From contig CALMBI010000016.1 of assembly GCA_937860115.1 (NCBI GenBank), positions 1 to 22,414 of the forward strand: a DNA stretch of 22,414 nucleotides. Reading direction: 5' to 3'. This DNA is from an uncultured Arcobacter sp. GTDB lineage: Bacteria; Campylobacterota; Campylobacteria; Campylobacterales; Arcobacteraceae. Below, one piece after another: positions 1 through 8,102 of the stretch. Made by a program: the position numbers and the translations under genes. Each line of letters starts with the position of its first letter. The first letter of the stretch is position 1. A model generated the notes under the pieces. The model was not told the DNA's origin. It saw only the letters and a program-made list of their open reading frames with translations, and ran no database searches.

Positions 1-12
1 CTCTTCCGATCT
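1..12. other. Illumina adapter remnant at the contig edge
   Basis: The first 12 bases, CTCTTCCGATCT, are identical to the 3' end of the standard Illumina TruSeq-type adapters. The reading frame of the adjacent gene is open up to this point and meets a TAA only across the junction (12-14). This is therefore most likely untrimmed adapter fused to genomic DNA, not native sequence. A chance 12-base match exactly at a sequence end is very unlikely. Confidence 0.93.
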
Positions 13-473
13 AACTTACATGGAAAATACATTTCAAAAGTGACTTTGTTTTAGATCCATATATTTTTAATAATGAATTAATTAAATACCATTCTAAAAT
101 TGTAAGTATCACAAAAAATTCACCTACAGATTGGGATTATCAAGTAGATTTTCAAGAGGGAATACTTTCAAATATACAAACTATTCCGTTAAATGAAGAA
201 GTGCAGCTTCCTATGCCATTTGATCCATATATATTAGTTTTACCAAATGCTAAAGATCTTTTAATCGCAAGTACTAAAGCTAATAATTGGATACCTAAGA
301 TTTCATTTTATGATAAAAACTTAAATCCCTTAGGTACTATAGAGATGGATAGAGTTTATGAAGGATTAAAAGTTACTATTCCAAAAAATGCTAAATATGT
401 AAAAATTAGTGATAGATATACCCTTCTCAATCTCAAAAGAGGGCTTTCTATTTTAGCTTCAAATAATCTCTAG
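13..473 (+). CDS. Unrecognised protein, 3' fragment (5' end missing)
   Basis: An open frame runs from the adapter junction to TAG at 471-473, giving about 153 codons. A GTG at 201 could be taken as a start, but the frame is open and protein-like for some 60 codons upstream, so the gene is better read as truncated at its 5' end. The fragment is polar, with no evident membrane segment and alternating hydrophobic stretches that suggest beta-rich structure. Two similar short stretches appear (LDPYIF near the start and FDPYILV about 55 residues later), perhaps a degenerate repeat. No family is recognised and no function is proposed. A probable promoter for the next gene follows, so it is probably the last gene of its own transcript. 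Confidence 0.7.
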
Positions 474-493
474 AATTAAAAGGATTATTTGGC

Positions 494-499
494 TAGAAT
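494..499 (+). promoter_or_regulatory. Possible sigma-70 -10 box for alaC
   Basis: TAGAAT (5 of 6 matches to TATAAT) lies in the 81-base gap upstream of alaC and predicts a start near 506 with a leader of about 50 bases. No clear -35 box is visible; Campylobacterota sigma-70 promoters commonly lack one. A Shine-Dalgarno-like AAAGGA lies about 8 bases before the ATG. Confidence 0.35.
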
Positions 500-554
500 G
501 CGAAATAAATTTATTCAAAATGGATAAAAACAACAGCTTATAAAGGACATAAAA

Positions 555-1766
555 ATGTTTGATGAAATAGAATTTGAAAAATTAAAAAGATTACCTAAGT
601 ATGTATTTGCTCAAGTTGGTGAATTAAAAATGGCACAAAGAAGAGCAGGACACGATGTAATTGATTTCTCAATGGGTAATCCAGATGGAGATACGCCAGA
701 TCATATTAGAAAAAAGCTAATCGAATCTGCACAAAAAACAAAAGTTCATGGATATTCAGCATCAAAAGGTATTCCAAAACTACTTGTTGCAATATCTGAT
801 TGGTACAAAAGAAGATACGATGTAGATCTAGACCCACAAACAGAGTGTGTTGCTACAATGGGAAGTAAAGAGGGTTATGCTCATCTTGCTTATGCTATAA
901 CAAATCCTGGCGATGTAGCAGTAGTTCCTGATCCAACTTATCCAATCCATAGTTATGCTTTTATCCTTGCTGGTGGGAATGTTGTTAAATTTGAGCTTAT
1001 ATTTGATGAAGACTACAAAGTTGATGAAGACAAATTTTTTGAAGATCTTGAGAGAGTATTTAGAGATAGTTCTCCAAAACCAAAATATGTTGTTGTTAAT
1101 TTCCCGCACAATCCTACGACTGCTACCGTTACGCCAGAGTTTTATACAAGAATTGTAGAGATGGCAAAAAGAGAAAGATTCTATGTAATATCAGATATTG
1201 CTTATGGTGATTTAACATTTGATGGATACAAAACACCATCTATTATGTCCGTACCGGGAGCAAAAGATGTAGCAGTTGAAAGTTTTACATTAAGTAAATC
1301 TTATAATATGGCAGGCTGGAGAGTTGGATTTTTTGTAGGTAATCCAAAATTGATCGGTGCATTACAAAAAATTAAATCGTGGTTAGATTATGGGATGTTT
1401 ACACCAATTCAAGTTGCTGCAACAGTTGCTTTAAATGGTGATCAACAATGTGTGACAGATATTACAAATAAATACAATCATAGACAAGAAGTGTTAATCG
1501 ATGCGTTTGCAAAAGCTGGATGGAAACTTAGAAAAAATAGAGCTTCAATGTTTGTTTGGGCAAAAATTCCTGATTGTGTCGCTCATCTAGGAAGTTTAGA
1601 ATTTAGTAAAAAACTTCTTGTTGAAGCAGATGTCGCTGTAGCACCAGGTATTGGTTTTGGAGAATATGGGGATCAATATGTAAGAATAGCTCTTATTGAA
1701 AATGATAAAAGAATAAGACAAGCAGCAAAAAATATTAAAGTATTTTTAGCTAAATATGGAAAATAG
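555..1766 (+). CDS. alaC: Class I PLP-dependent aminotransferase, AlaC type
   Basis: This 403-residue fold-type I aminotransferase probably makes alanine from pyruvate and glutamate in the cytoplasm. The N-terminal half, including SMGNPDGDTP near residue 39 and HGYSASKGIP near 65, and the C-terminal SLEFSKKLL / PGIGFGEYGD blocks closely resemble E. coli AlaC as I remember it. PLP contacts are visible: the NFPHNPT loop (182-188), Asp214 and Tyr217, the Schiff-base Lys248 in SKSYNMAGWR, and a substrate-carboxylate Arg in YVRIAL near the C-terminus. Homologues are often labelled LL-diaminopimelate aminotransferase (DapL), and sequence alone does not settle the substrate. A terminator follows, so it looks monocistronic. 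The ATG at 555 is chosen from the upstream AAAGGA and family length. Confidence 0.88.
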   Translation: MFDEIEFEKLKRLPKYVFAQVGELKMAQRRAGHDVIDFSMGNPDGDTPDHIRKKLIESAQKTKVHGYSASKGIPKLLVAISDWYKRRYDVDLDPQTECVATMGSKEGYAHLAYAITNPGDVAVVPDPTYPIHSYAFILAGGNVVKFELIFDEDYKVDEDKFFEDLERVFRDSSPKPKYVVVNFPHNPTTATVTPEFYTRIVEMAKRERFYVISDIAYGDLTFDGYKTPSIMSVPGAKDVAVESFTLSKSYNMAGWRVGFFVGNPKLIGALQKIKSWLDYGMFTPIQVAATVALNGDQQCVTDITNKYNHRQEVLIDAFAKAGWKLRKNRASMFVWAKIPDCVAHLGSLEFSKKLLVEADVAVAPGIGFGEYGDQYVRIALIENDKRIRQAAKNIKVFLAKYGK

Positions 1767-1781
1767 TAAATTATCAAAGAT

Positions 1782-1817
1782 AGTGTAAGTCTTATTTTGA
1801 TAGACTACACTGTTTTT
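1782..1817 (+). terminator. Rho-independent terminator after alaC
   Basis: AGTGTAAGTCT (1782-1792) and AGACTACACT (1802-1811) form a stem of about 10 bp with a single bulged A and a 9-base loop, followed by GTTTTTAAT. It lies 16 bases past the alaC stop. A competing, weaker pairing TATCAAA/TTTGATA (1772-1778 / 1796-1802) shares its loop. Stem plus T-run is the standard intrinsic terminator arrangement. Confidence 0.65.
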
Positions 1818-1840
1818 AATCAGAAAGAATATAACTAAAA

Positions 1841-2617
1841 ATGATAAAAGCAAAAAAGAAATACGGACAGAACTTTTTAATAGATGAGTCTGTAGTTCAT
1901 AGAATCATCCAATCGATGCCCCAAAATAACAATAAAATAGTTGAAATAGGGCCTGGCTTAGGTGATTTGACAAAACAACTTGTCAAGTACAAAGATGTGA
2001 GAGCTTATGAGGTTGATGGAGATTTATACTCCATCTTAAGAGTTGAATTTATAAATGAGATTAATTCTGGTAGGCTAGATCTGAGGTTATCAGATGTTTT
2101 AGAAGCTTGGAATAATAACTCATCACTATATGATGAAGAGAAGTATGACTTAATTGCAAATCTTCCTTATTATATAGCGACAAATATAATTTTAAACGCA
2201 TTTGACGATGATAATTGTGAGCATATTATCGTTATGGTTCAAAAAGAAGTTGCTGAGAAATTTACAGTAACAGCAGGAAATAGTGATTTTTCAGCACTAG
2301 GTGTGATATCTGAATTACTTTGTTTGGAAAACAAAATTATTATAGAGGTACCACCTCAATGCTTTAATCCACCTCCAAAGGTTGACTCTGCTGTTATATA
2401 TCTTAAAAAAGATATGACAAAAAAAATTGATAGCAAATTTAATAAATTTTTGAAAGTTGCTTTTTCACAACCAAGAAAAAAACTTTTAAAAAATTTATCT
2501 TCTGCATATGATAAGGATATATTATTATCATTATTTAACGAACTTTCAATTAATGAAAATGTAAGACCTCACGAGCTCCAATCATCTTTGTATAGCCAAC
2601 TTTACACTAAATTATAA
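1841..2617 (+). CDS. rsmA: 16S rRNA adenine-N6,N6-dimethyltransferase KsgA/RsmA
   Basis: This 258-residue protein dimethylates the two adjacent adenines near the 3' end of 16S rRNA, a late small-subunit maturation step, using S-adenosylmethionine. Visible motifs are the N-terminal KYGQNFL (7-13), the SAM-binding EIGPGLG (35-41), an acidic YEVDGD near residue 55, and the catalytic NLPYY (107-111). The C-terminal part has the FNPPPKVDSAV and FSQPRKKLLKNL blocks typical of the family. Length is normal. The Shine-Dalgarno before the ATG at 1841 is weak (AGAAAGAA). It opens a seven-gene block, and its direct link to RNase J is a familiar Campylobacterota arrangement. An alternative name is ksgA. 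Confidence 0.95.
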   Translation: MIKAKKKYGQNFLIDESVVHRIIQSMPQNNNKIVEIGPGLGDLTKQLVKYKDVRAYEVDGDLYSILRVEFINEINSGRLDLRLSDVLEAWNNNSSLYDEEKYDLIANLPYYIATNIILNAFDDDNCEHIIVMVQKEVAEKFTVTAGNSDFSALGVISELLCLENKIIIEVPPQCFNPPPKVDSAVIYLKKDMTKKIDSKFNKFLKVAFSQPRKKLLKNLSSAYDKDILLSLFNELSINENVRPHELQSSLYSQLYTKL

Positions 2618-2637
2618 TTCAATATTATTTGAATTAT
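2614..2637 (+). other. Stem-loop over the ksgA stop codon
   Basis: ATAATTCAA (2614-2622) and TTGAATTAT (2629-2637) form a perfect 9-bp stem with a TATTAT loop. It begins one base before the ksgA stop codon and overlaps it. No T-run follows, so it is a poor intrinsic terminator. It may be an mRNA processing or stability element, or chance in AT-rich DNA. Confidence 0.35.
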
Positions 2638-2653
2638 TAGAGTGTTAAATTAC

Positions 2654-2659
2654 TATAAT
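2654..2659 (+). promoter_or_regulatory. Possible -10 box upstream of rnj
   Basis: A perfect TATAAT lies 13 bases before the rnj ATG, with TTGAAT (2629-2634) 19 bases upstream as a weak -35 candidate. The predicted start would fall inside the AAGAGGAA ribosome-binding site, which argues against it, so rnj may simply be read through from ksgA. Confidence 0.25.
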
Positions 2660-2672
2660 AAAAGAGGAATAT

Positions 2673-4607
2673 ATGGAAAATACAGGCTTTGAAGAGATAG
2701 TAGTAGAAACTAATAATGAAACTACAAACAACAATGCGAATTTAAATACAAATGATAATTCAAAAGAGAACACAAACAATAATAATCAATCTGAAAAAAA
2801 ACAATTTAATGGACAAACCCAGCCACAAAAGAAAAAAGCACCAATTTCTGGAAATGGTTGGTTAAATGATACAAAAAAAGCTTTTGATTTGAATGAAAGA
2901 ATTCAAAAAGAGAGACTCAATCCACACAATAAACTCAATCTAAAAACAAATGCCAGTATCAGAGTAACTCCACTTGGTGGACTTGGTGAGATTGGTGGAA
3001 ACATGATGGTAGTCGAAACAGAAAGTAGTGCAATTATTATCGATGTGGGAATGAGCTTTCCTGATGAAAGTATGCATGGTGTTGATATACTTATCCCTGA
3101 TTTTACATATTTAAGACAAATTAGAAACAAAATTGTAGGTATTTGTATAACACATGCGCATGAGGATCACATTGGTGCAATGGCATACCTATTTAAAGAG
3201 ATTCAAGTTCCTATATATGGTACATCACTACCTTTAGAGATGATTGGTGCGAAATTTGATGAACATAAAATGAAACAACATAGAAGTTATTTTAGAGCGA
3301 TTCAGAAAAGAAAACCAATTAAAATTGGTGATTTTGAAATAGAATGGATGCACATAACACACTCAATCATTGATTGTTCTGCATTAGCGATAACTACTGA
3401 AGCTGGTACAATTATTCATACTGGAGATTTTAAAATAGATCATACACCAGTAGATGGATATCCTACTGATCTACACAGACTTGCATATTATGGTGAAAAA
3501 GGTGTTTTAGCACTTTTAAGTGATAGCACAAATTCACACGGAACGGGATTTACAAAAACCGAAAAAAGTGTAGGACCAACTTTTGATAGAATATTTGCAG
3601 CATCTAAAGGTAGAATCATAATGTCTACGTTTAGTTCTAATCTTCATAGAGTTGCACAAGCTATGGATATGGCTTTAAAATATGGTAGAAAGATCTGTGT
3701 GATTGGTAGAAGTATGGAAAAAAATATTGATGTCGCTATCAATCTAGGATATTTAAAATATTCAAAAGATAATTTTATCGAGGCTCATGAAGTAAACAAA
3801 TATCAAGATAAAGAAGTATTAATTGTTACTACAGGTTCGCAAGGTGAAACAATGAGTGCACTCTTTAGAATGTCAATTCATGAGCACAGACATATAAAAA
3901 TTAAGCCAGAAGATCAAGTGATCCTTTCAGCTAAAGCGATTCCTGGAAATGAAGGAAGTGTGTCTGAAATCATCAATCAACTATTAAAAGCTGGAGCAAA
4001 AGTAGCTTATCAAGATTATACTGATATTCACGTATCAGGTCACGCAAGTCAAGAGGAACAAAAACTGATGCTTAGACTTGTAAAACCTAAGTACTTTTTA
4101 CCAATTCATGGCGAGTATAATCACGTAATGAAACACTCACAAACAGGAATTGATTGTGGTGTATTAGAGCGAAATATTTATATTTTAAGCGATGGAGAAC
4201 AAGTAGAGATTTCGCCTAAAGTTATGAAAAAAGTAAAAACAGTTAAAACTGGAAAAGTATACATTGATAACCAAAACAATGTAAAAATTGCAAATGATGT
4301 AGTTCTTGATAGACAAACGATGGCAAATGAAGGTATGGTAATGTTAGTTGCTCAAATCAGTATCAATGAAAGAAAGGTAGTTGCAGCACCTAGAGTAATG
4401 TCATTTGGACTTGTAGATGTAAAAAATGAAAAAGCATTTGCAAAAGAGATTGAAGATATGCTTGAACATTATCTCGCACATGCAAAAGAGGGTATCTTAG
4501 AAAATAATCGAATGTTAGAAGATGAGTTAAGAAAAACAGTTAGAAAACATTGTCTAAGAAAATACAAAAAATACCCAATGATAGTACCAACTATTATTGC
4601 TCAGTAA
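2673..4607 (+). CDS. rnj: Ribonuclease J
   Basis: A 644-residue metallo-beta-lactamase/beta-CASP ribonuclease with endonuclease and 5'-to-3' exonuclease activity, the main mRNA-decay nuclease in bacteria lacking RNase E. The catalytic core begins near residue 95 (RVTPLGGLGEIGGN). The zinc site HAHEDH is at 161-166, and HTGDFKID and the beta-CASP region with SGHAS and PIHGEY follow. Residues 1-93 form a polar, Asn-rich, probably disordered extension absent from Bacillus RNase J; the H. pylori enzyme also has a long N-terminal extension. The ATG at 2673 is preceded by AAGAGGAA at good spacing, and the low-complexity region is continuous with it, so the extension looks real. The gene sits between ksgA and kdsD on one transcript. 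Confidence 0.95.
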   Translation: MENTGFEEIVVETNNETTNNNANLNTNDNSKENTNNNNQSEKKQFNGQTQPQKKKAPISGNGWLNDTKKAFDLNERIQKERLNPHNKLNLKTNASIRVTPLGGLGEIGGNMMVVETESSAIIIDVGMSFPDESMHGVDILIPDFTYLRQIRNKIVGICITHAHEDHIGAMAYLFKEIQVPIYGTSLPLEMIGAKFDEHKMKQHRSYFRAIQKRKPIKIGDFEIEWMHITHSIIDCSALAITTEAGTIIHTGDFKIDHTPVDGYPTDLHRLAYYGEKGVLALLSDSTNSHGTGFTKTEKSVGPTFDRIFAASKGRIIMSTFSSNLHRVAQAMDMALKYGRKICVIGRSMEKNIDVAINLGYLKYSKDNFIEAHEVNKYQDKEVLIVTTGSQGETMSALFRMSIHEHRHIKIKPEDQVILSAKAIPGNEGSVSEIINQLLKAGAKVAYQDYTDIHVSGHASQEEQKLMLRLVKPKYFLPIHGEYNHVMKHSQTGIDCGVLERNIYILSDGEQVEISPKVMKKVKTVKTGKVYIDNQNNVKIANDVVLDRQTMANEGMVMLVAQISINERKVVAAPRVMSFGLVDVKNEKAFAKEIEDMLEHYLAHAKEGILENNRMLEDELRKTVRKHCLRKYKKYPMIVPTIIAQ

Positions 4608-4639
4608 TCGCTTTATTTTAATTCTTTGGAGGTTTTTAG

Positions 4640-5602
4640 ATGGATTATGTTCAAATAGCAAAAGAAGTGCTTGTAACCGAGGCAAAAGAGTTAGAAAGAG
4701 CAGCAAATAATATCTCTACTGATATCAATAAAGCAATCAAACTGATTGCTCCTTGTAAAGGAAAACTTATAGTCACAGGTGTTGGCAAATCTGGACTTGT
4801 TGGATCAAAAATAGCTGCCACACTTGCAAGTACAGGAACAAGTAGTTTTTTTCTCCATCCCACTGAAGCGATGCATGGTGATCTTGGGATGATTGGAAAA
4901 GATGATATTGTTCTGGCTATTAGTTATAGTGGAGAGAGTGAGGAGCTTATCAAGATTCTTCCTCATCTTAAAAGATTTGATATTCCACTTATTGCGATGG
5001 CAAGAGATAAACATTCAACTCTAGCCAACTATGCAGATGTGTTTTTAGATATCTCTATCGACAAAGAGGCTTGCCCGCTTGACATAGCACCAACATCTTC
5101 AACAACACTTACTATGGCTTTAGGTGATGCAATAGCAGTTTGTTTGATGAAACACAAAAACTTTCAAAAAGAAGACTTTGCTTCATTTCACCCAGGTGGA
5201 AGTCTAGGAAAAATGCTATTTGTTAAAGTTGATGATCTCCTTTTCAAAGAGAATCTACCAATTGTTTCACATGGAACACACTTAAAAAATGCAGTAGTTA
5301 TTATGAGTGAAGGAAGAGTCGGAAGTGCTATTATTGTTGATGAAAATAATAAAGTCACTGGATTATTAAGTGATGGAGACTTAAGACGATATATGATGCA
5401 AAGTGACTTTACACTTGATAAAAATGTAGAAGAGATTTGCACAAAAAATCCAAAATATATAACTGATAAAAATATACTTGCAAGTGACGCTTTAAAAATT
5501 ATCGAAGATAATAAAATTCAACTATTGCTAGTATTAAATGAAGACAAAACATTATATGGTATTCTCCATATTCACAAATTGATAGAAGCTGGTATAAAAT
5601 GA
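4640..5602 (+). CDS. kdsD: D-arabinose 5-phosphate isomerase, KdsD/KpsF family
   Basis: This 320-residue enzyme interconverts ribulose 5-phosphate and arabinose 5-phosphate, the first committed step to Kdo for lipopolysaccharide core or capsule. An N-terminal SIS domain carries TGVGKSG (46-52), the HPTEAMHGDLGM block (73-84), SYSGESEE (95-102) and PLDIAPTSSTT near 146-156. FHPGGSLG (183-190) leads into two CBS domains (about 205-320), which are regulatory or structural in this family. GGAGG lies 8 bases before the ATG, the best Shine-Dalgarno in the block. No Kdo or capsule genes adjoin, so the housekeeping isomerase is likelier than a capsule-specific copy. Its last four bases overlap the next start (ATGA). 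Confidence 0.93.
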   Translation: MDYVQIAKEVLVTEAKELERAANNISTDINKAIKLIAPCKGKLIVTGVGKSGLVGSKIAATLASTGTSSFFLHPTEAMHGDLGMIGKDDIVLAISYSGESEELIKILPHLKRFDIPLIAMARDKHSTLANYADVFLDISIDKEACPLDIAPTSSTTLTMALGDAIAVCLMKHKNFQKEDFASFHPGGSLGKMLFVKVDDLLFKENLPIVSHGTHLKNAVVIMSEGRVGSAIIVDENNKVTGLLSDGDLRRYMMQSDFTLDKNVEEICTKNPKYITDKNILASDALKIIEDNKIQLLLVLNEDKTLYGILHIHKLIEAGIK

Positions 5603-6411
5603 AAAAAGAAGAATTAGTAAGGTTAAATAAATTTATCTCACATAATAGTAGATTTAGTAGAAGAGAAGCTGATAAACTTATAGAAGAGGGGAAAGTTGAG
5701 ATCAACAATAAAGTGGTCAAAGACCTCTCAACTAAAGTAGGTGAAGATGCTGTTGTTAAAGTAAATGGAAGAACTGTTAAAATAGATAAAAGCAGACCAA
5801 GTACAGTTATAGTCTATAACAAACAAAAAGGGGAAATTGTATCTAAAAAAGATCCGCAAGGTCGAACTACTATTTATGATACTTTGCCAAGTAAATATTC
5901 ACACTTTTTACCAATTGGAAGGCTAGACTTTGCAAGTGAAGGTGTTTTACTTCTTACAGATGATGTAGAGATTGCAAATGCTTTGATGCATTCAAATCTT
6001 GAAAGAATATATAAAATTAAAATTGCAGGTAGCATCACTCCAGCAATGGAAGCTGCAATGCAAAATGGACTCAATCTTGATGATGCTTCAAAAGGGGCAC
6101 ATAAATACAGTGACATCACTTCAATGGAATTTGCACCATTTAACGGTTATCAAATTCAAAAAAATGGAGAAAATTTTTCTACTTTAAAAGTATCAATTAG
6201 TGAAGGGAAAAATAGAGAATTAAGAAGATTTTTTGGATATTTTGATACTCCTGTTGTTGATCTAAAAAGACTAGATTATGGTGGAATTACGCTTAATAAT
6301 CTTCCATCGGGAAAAACAAGATTTTTGGAGAGAAAAGAGTACCAAAATTTAAGAGCATATATGAAAGAACTGAAAAAAGAACTAACAGGTGAAGATGGTA
6401 AATCTTACTAA
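5599..6411 (+). CDS. rluB: 23S rRNA pseudouridine synthase, RsuA/RluB family
   Basis: A 270-residue pseudouridine synthase. An S4-type RNA-binding domain occupies about residues 7-60 (RLNKFISHNSRFSRREADKL). The catalytic domain follows, with the RsuA/RluB KKDPQGRTTIYDTLP block near 83-97 and the active-site Asp110 in GRLDFASEG. EGKNRELRRFF is the conserved C-terminal motif. RluB modifies helix 89 of 23S rRNA in E. coli; RsuA, RluE and RluF share the fold, so the exact target is inferred. The start overlaps the kdsD stop as ATGA, implying translational coupling. Placement downstream of ksgA and RNase J fits a ribosome/RNA-processing cluster. The C-terminal tail after about residue 250 is Lys/Glu-rich. 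Confidence 0.9.
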   Translation: MKKEELVRLNKFISHNSRFSRREADKLIEEGKVEINNKVVKDLSTKVGEDAVVKVNGRTVKIDKSRPSTVIVYNKQKGEIVSKKDPQGRTTIYDTLPSKYSHFLPIGRLDFASEGVLLLTDDVEIANALMHSNLERIYKIKIAGSITPAMEAAMQNGLNLDDASKGAHKYSDITSMEFAPFNGYQIQKNGENFSTLKVSISEGKNRELRRFFGYFDTPVVDLKRLDYGGITLNNLPSGKTRFLERKEYQNLRAYMKELKKELTGEDGKSY

Positions 6412-7585
6412 TCTATTAAATCCAAAAACTTTAGATGATTTTATAGGACAATCTCATATTATAGGAAAAGATAAACCTCTTTATAAACTACTAGAAAAGA
6501 AAGAGATTCCCCACCTTTTTTTCTATGGAAAACCAGGTACTGGAAAAACTACATTAGCAAAAATTATCGCAAAACATATCAACACAGATTTTTACCATTT
6601 TAATGCAACAACACTCAAAGTTGATGATTTACGAGTAGTATTTAAACGATATGAAAATACCCTTATCAAACCACTCATTTTTATCGATGAGGTTCATCGT
6701 TTGAGTAAAAATCAGCAAGAAGTACTTCTTCCTGTGATGGAAGATTACAATGTAATTATAATAGGTGCAAGTACAGAAAATCCTTATCATACACTTACAT
6801 CCGCTATTCGTTCAAGAAGTTTTTTATTTAAGTTTTTACCACATTCCAAACAAGACTTAACAATACTTTTAAATAAAGCACTCAAATTGTTAAGCGATGT
6901 ACTAATTGATGAAGATGCAAAAGAATATCTCCTTGTAAGTAGTATAGGTGATGCAAGAGCGATGTTAAATCTTCTTGATTTTGCTTATAAGGTAGATACA
7001 AATATCTCTCCTGAAACATTAAAAAATCTACGTCAAACAAGTCTGAAAGATGGTATGAGTTCAAAAGATAGCCACTATGATTTAGCAAGTGCAATGATAA
7101 AGTCTATCAGGGGAAGTGATATAGATGCTGCACTTTATTATTTAGCAAGACTTATTGATGGTGGAGAAAATATAGATTTTATCACAAGACGATTAGTAAT
7201 AAGTGCGAGTGAAGATATAGGAAATGCAAATCCAAATGCTCTTAATCTTGCAGTAAGCACTCAGATCAGTAGCAAACAGATTGGTTATCCAGAAGCTAGA
7301 ATTATTTTAGCTCAATGCGTTGTCTATCTTGCTAGTTCTCCAAAATCAAATAGTAGCTATCTTGCTATCAATCATGCTTTACAAGATATTCAAAATGGCA
7401 AAATTTTATCTATCCCACAAAATATCAGAGATCATGCAGTTGGATACAAATATCCGCACGATTACAATGGTTGGTGTCCACAACAATATATAACAGAAAA
7501 TTTAAAGTATTATAATACTCATCAAATTGGTTTTGAAAAAACACTTTTTGAATGGATAAATAAAATCAAATTAGTAAGGGAATAA
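6395..7585 (+). CDS. rarA: Replication-associated recombination AAA+ ATPase RarA (MgsA)
   Basis: This 396-residue clamp-loader-like AAA+ ATPase acts at stalled replication forks. It has Walker A GKPGTGKTT (45-53), Walker B LIFIDEVHR (94-102), sensor-1 GASTENP and an arginine-finger region with SAIRSRS. The C-terminal oligomerisation domain includes EDIGNANP and the terminal YKYPHDYNGWCPQQY typical of RarA. I chose ATG 6395 over the GTG at 6389 because AGGTGA lies at a normal distance before 6395, and that Shine-Dalgarno would itself cover the GTG. The start lies 17 bases inside the end of rluB, so the two are probably coupled. Sequence between the core motifs looks normal. Confidence 0.93.
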   Translation: MVNLTNLLNPKTLDDFIGQSHIIGKDKPLYKLLEKKEIPHLFFYGKPGTGKTTLAKIIAKHINTDFYHFNATTLKVDDLRVVFKRYENTLIKPLIFIDEVHRLSKNQQEVLLPVMEDYNVIIIGASTENPYHTLTSAIRSRSFLFKFLPHSKQDLTILLNKALKLLSDVLIDEDAKEYLLVSSIGDARAMLNLLDFAYKVDTNISPETLKNLRQTSLKDGMSSKDSHYDLASAMIKSIRGSDIDAALYYLARLIDGGENIDFITRRLVISASEDIGNANPNALNLAVSTQISSKQIGYPEARIILAQCVVYLASSPKSNSSYLAINHALQDIQNGKILSIPQNIRDHAVGYKYPHDYNGWCPQQYITENLKYYNTHQIGFEKTLFEWINKIKLVRE

Positions 7586-7586
7586 A

Positions 7587-8102
7587 ATGGAATATTATCA
7601 AGAGATTTTAGCATTTCATATTATAAGCGTATTATCATGGATGTCAATGTTATTTTATATGCCAAGACTATTTGTCTATCATGCTGAGAATATAAAAAAT
7701 GATGGCTTTGTAGAAGTTGTAAAAATTCAAGAGAGTAAAATTTACAAAGTGATTGGATTTCCTGCTATGATAGCAACAATTCTAAGTGGTGGAACGATGC
7801 TTTATCTAAATCCATCATTACTTTATAATGACTGGATGATTGCTAAACTTATTACACTTGTATTTATGATTTGGTACAGTTTTTCATTAGATAAAATTAG
7901 AAAAATATTTGCTGAAAATAGATGTAAAAAAAATGGACAATTTTTTAGAGCATATAATGAAGTACCAACACTTTTAGCAATACTCATAGTAGTCTTTGTT
8001 ATTACAAAATCTATACCTATATATTTCTCAATTGGAATAACACTTTTCTTTGGATTTATAATCTATAAAATACTAACTAAAAAGGTTGATAATGTTCAAT
8101 AA
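7587..8102 (+). CDS. hemJ: HemJ-type protoporphyrinogen IX oxidase, membrane protein
   Basis: A 171-residue inner-membrane protein of the HemJ (UPF0093) family, which oxidises protoporphyrinogen IX to protoporphyrin IX, the penultimate haem step. Candidate membrane segments lie at about 6-27, 53-75, 84-102, 124-140 and 143-165. Family residues are visible: His11, Arg27 in FYMPRLFVYH, Lys87 in the third helix, and the FRAYNEVPTLLAI block (120-132). The AAGGGA Shine-Dalgarno overlaps the end of rarA, and the start is one base past the rarA stop. Its last 11 bases overlap phoH. The assignment rests on these short motifs, as no crystal-level active site is available to compare by eye. Confidence 0.82.
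   Translation: MEYYQEILAFHIISVLSWMSMLFYMPRLFVYHAENIKNDGFVEVVKIQESKIYKVIGFPAMIATILSGGTMLYLNPSLLYNDWMIAKLITLVFMIWYSFSLDKIRKIFAENRCKKNGQFFRAYNEVPTLLAILIVVFVITKSIPIYFSIGITLFFGFIIYKILTKKVDNVQ

Noticed and set aside
421..455. Terminator hairpin in the tail of the first gene
   Set aside because: The stem is only about 6 bp with a bulge, lies inside the coding sequence, and its T-rich stretch is interrupted.
201..473. A complete 90-residue protein starting at GTG 201
   Set aside because: The frame is open for about 60 protein-like codons upstream, to the adapter junction, and GTG 201 has no good ribosome-binding site.
489..501. Sigma-54 promoter (TTTGGCTAGAATGC) upstream of alaC
   Set aside because: The GG and GC dinucleotides are separated by 7 bases, not the required 10.
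1830..1841. Leaderless promoter (TATAAC) for ksgA
   Set aside because: The match is only to an AT-rich hexamer with no supporting element. It would place the transcription start on the ATG, which cannot be judged from sequence alone.
8086..8091. TTG start for the PhoH protein two codons upstream
   Set aside because: The ATG at 8092 has AAAAAGG at the right distance, and the TTG would fall too close to it.
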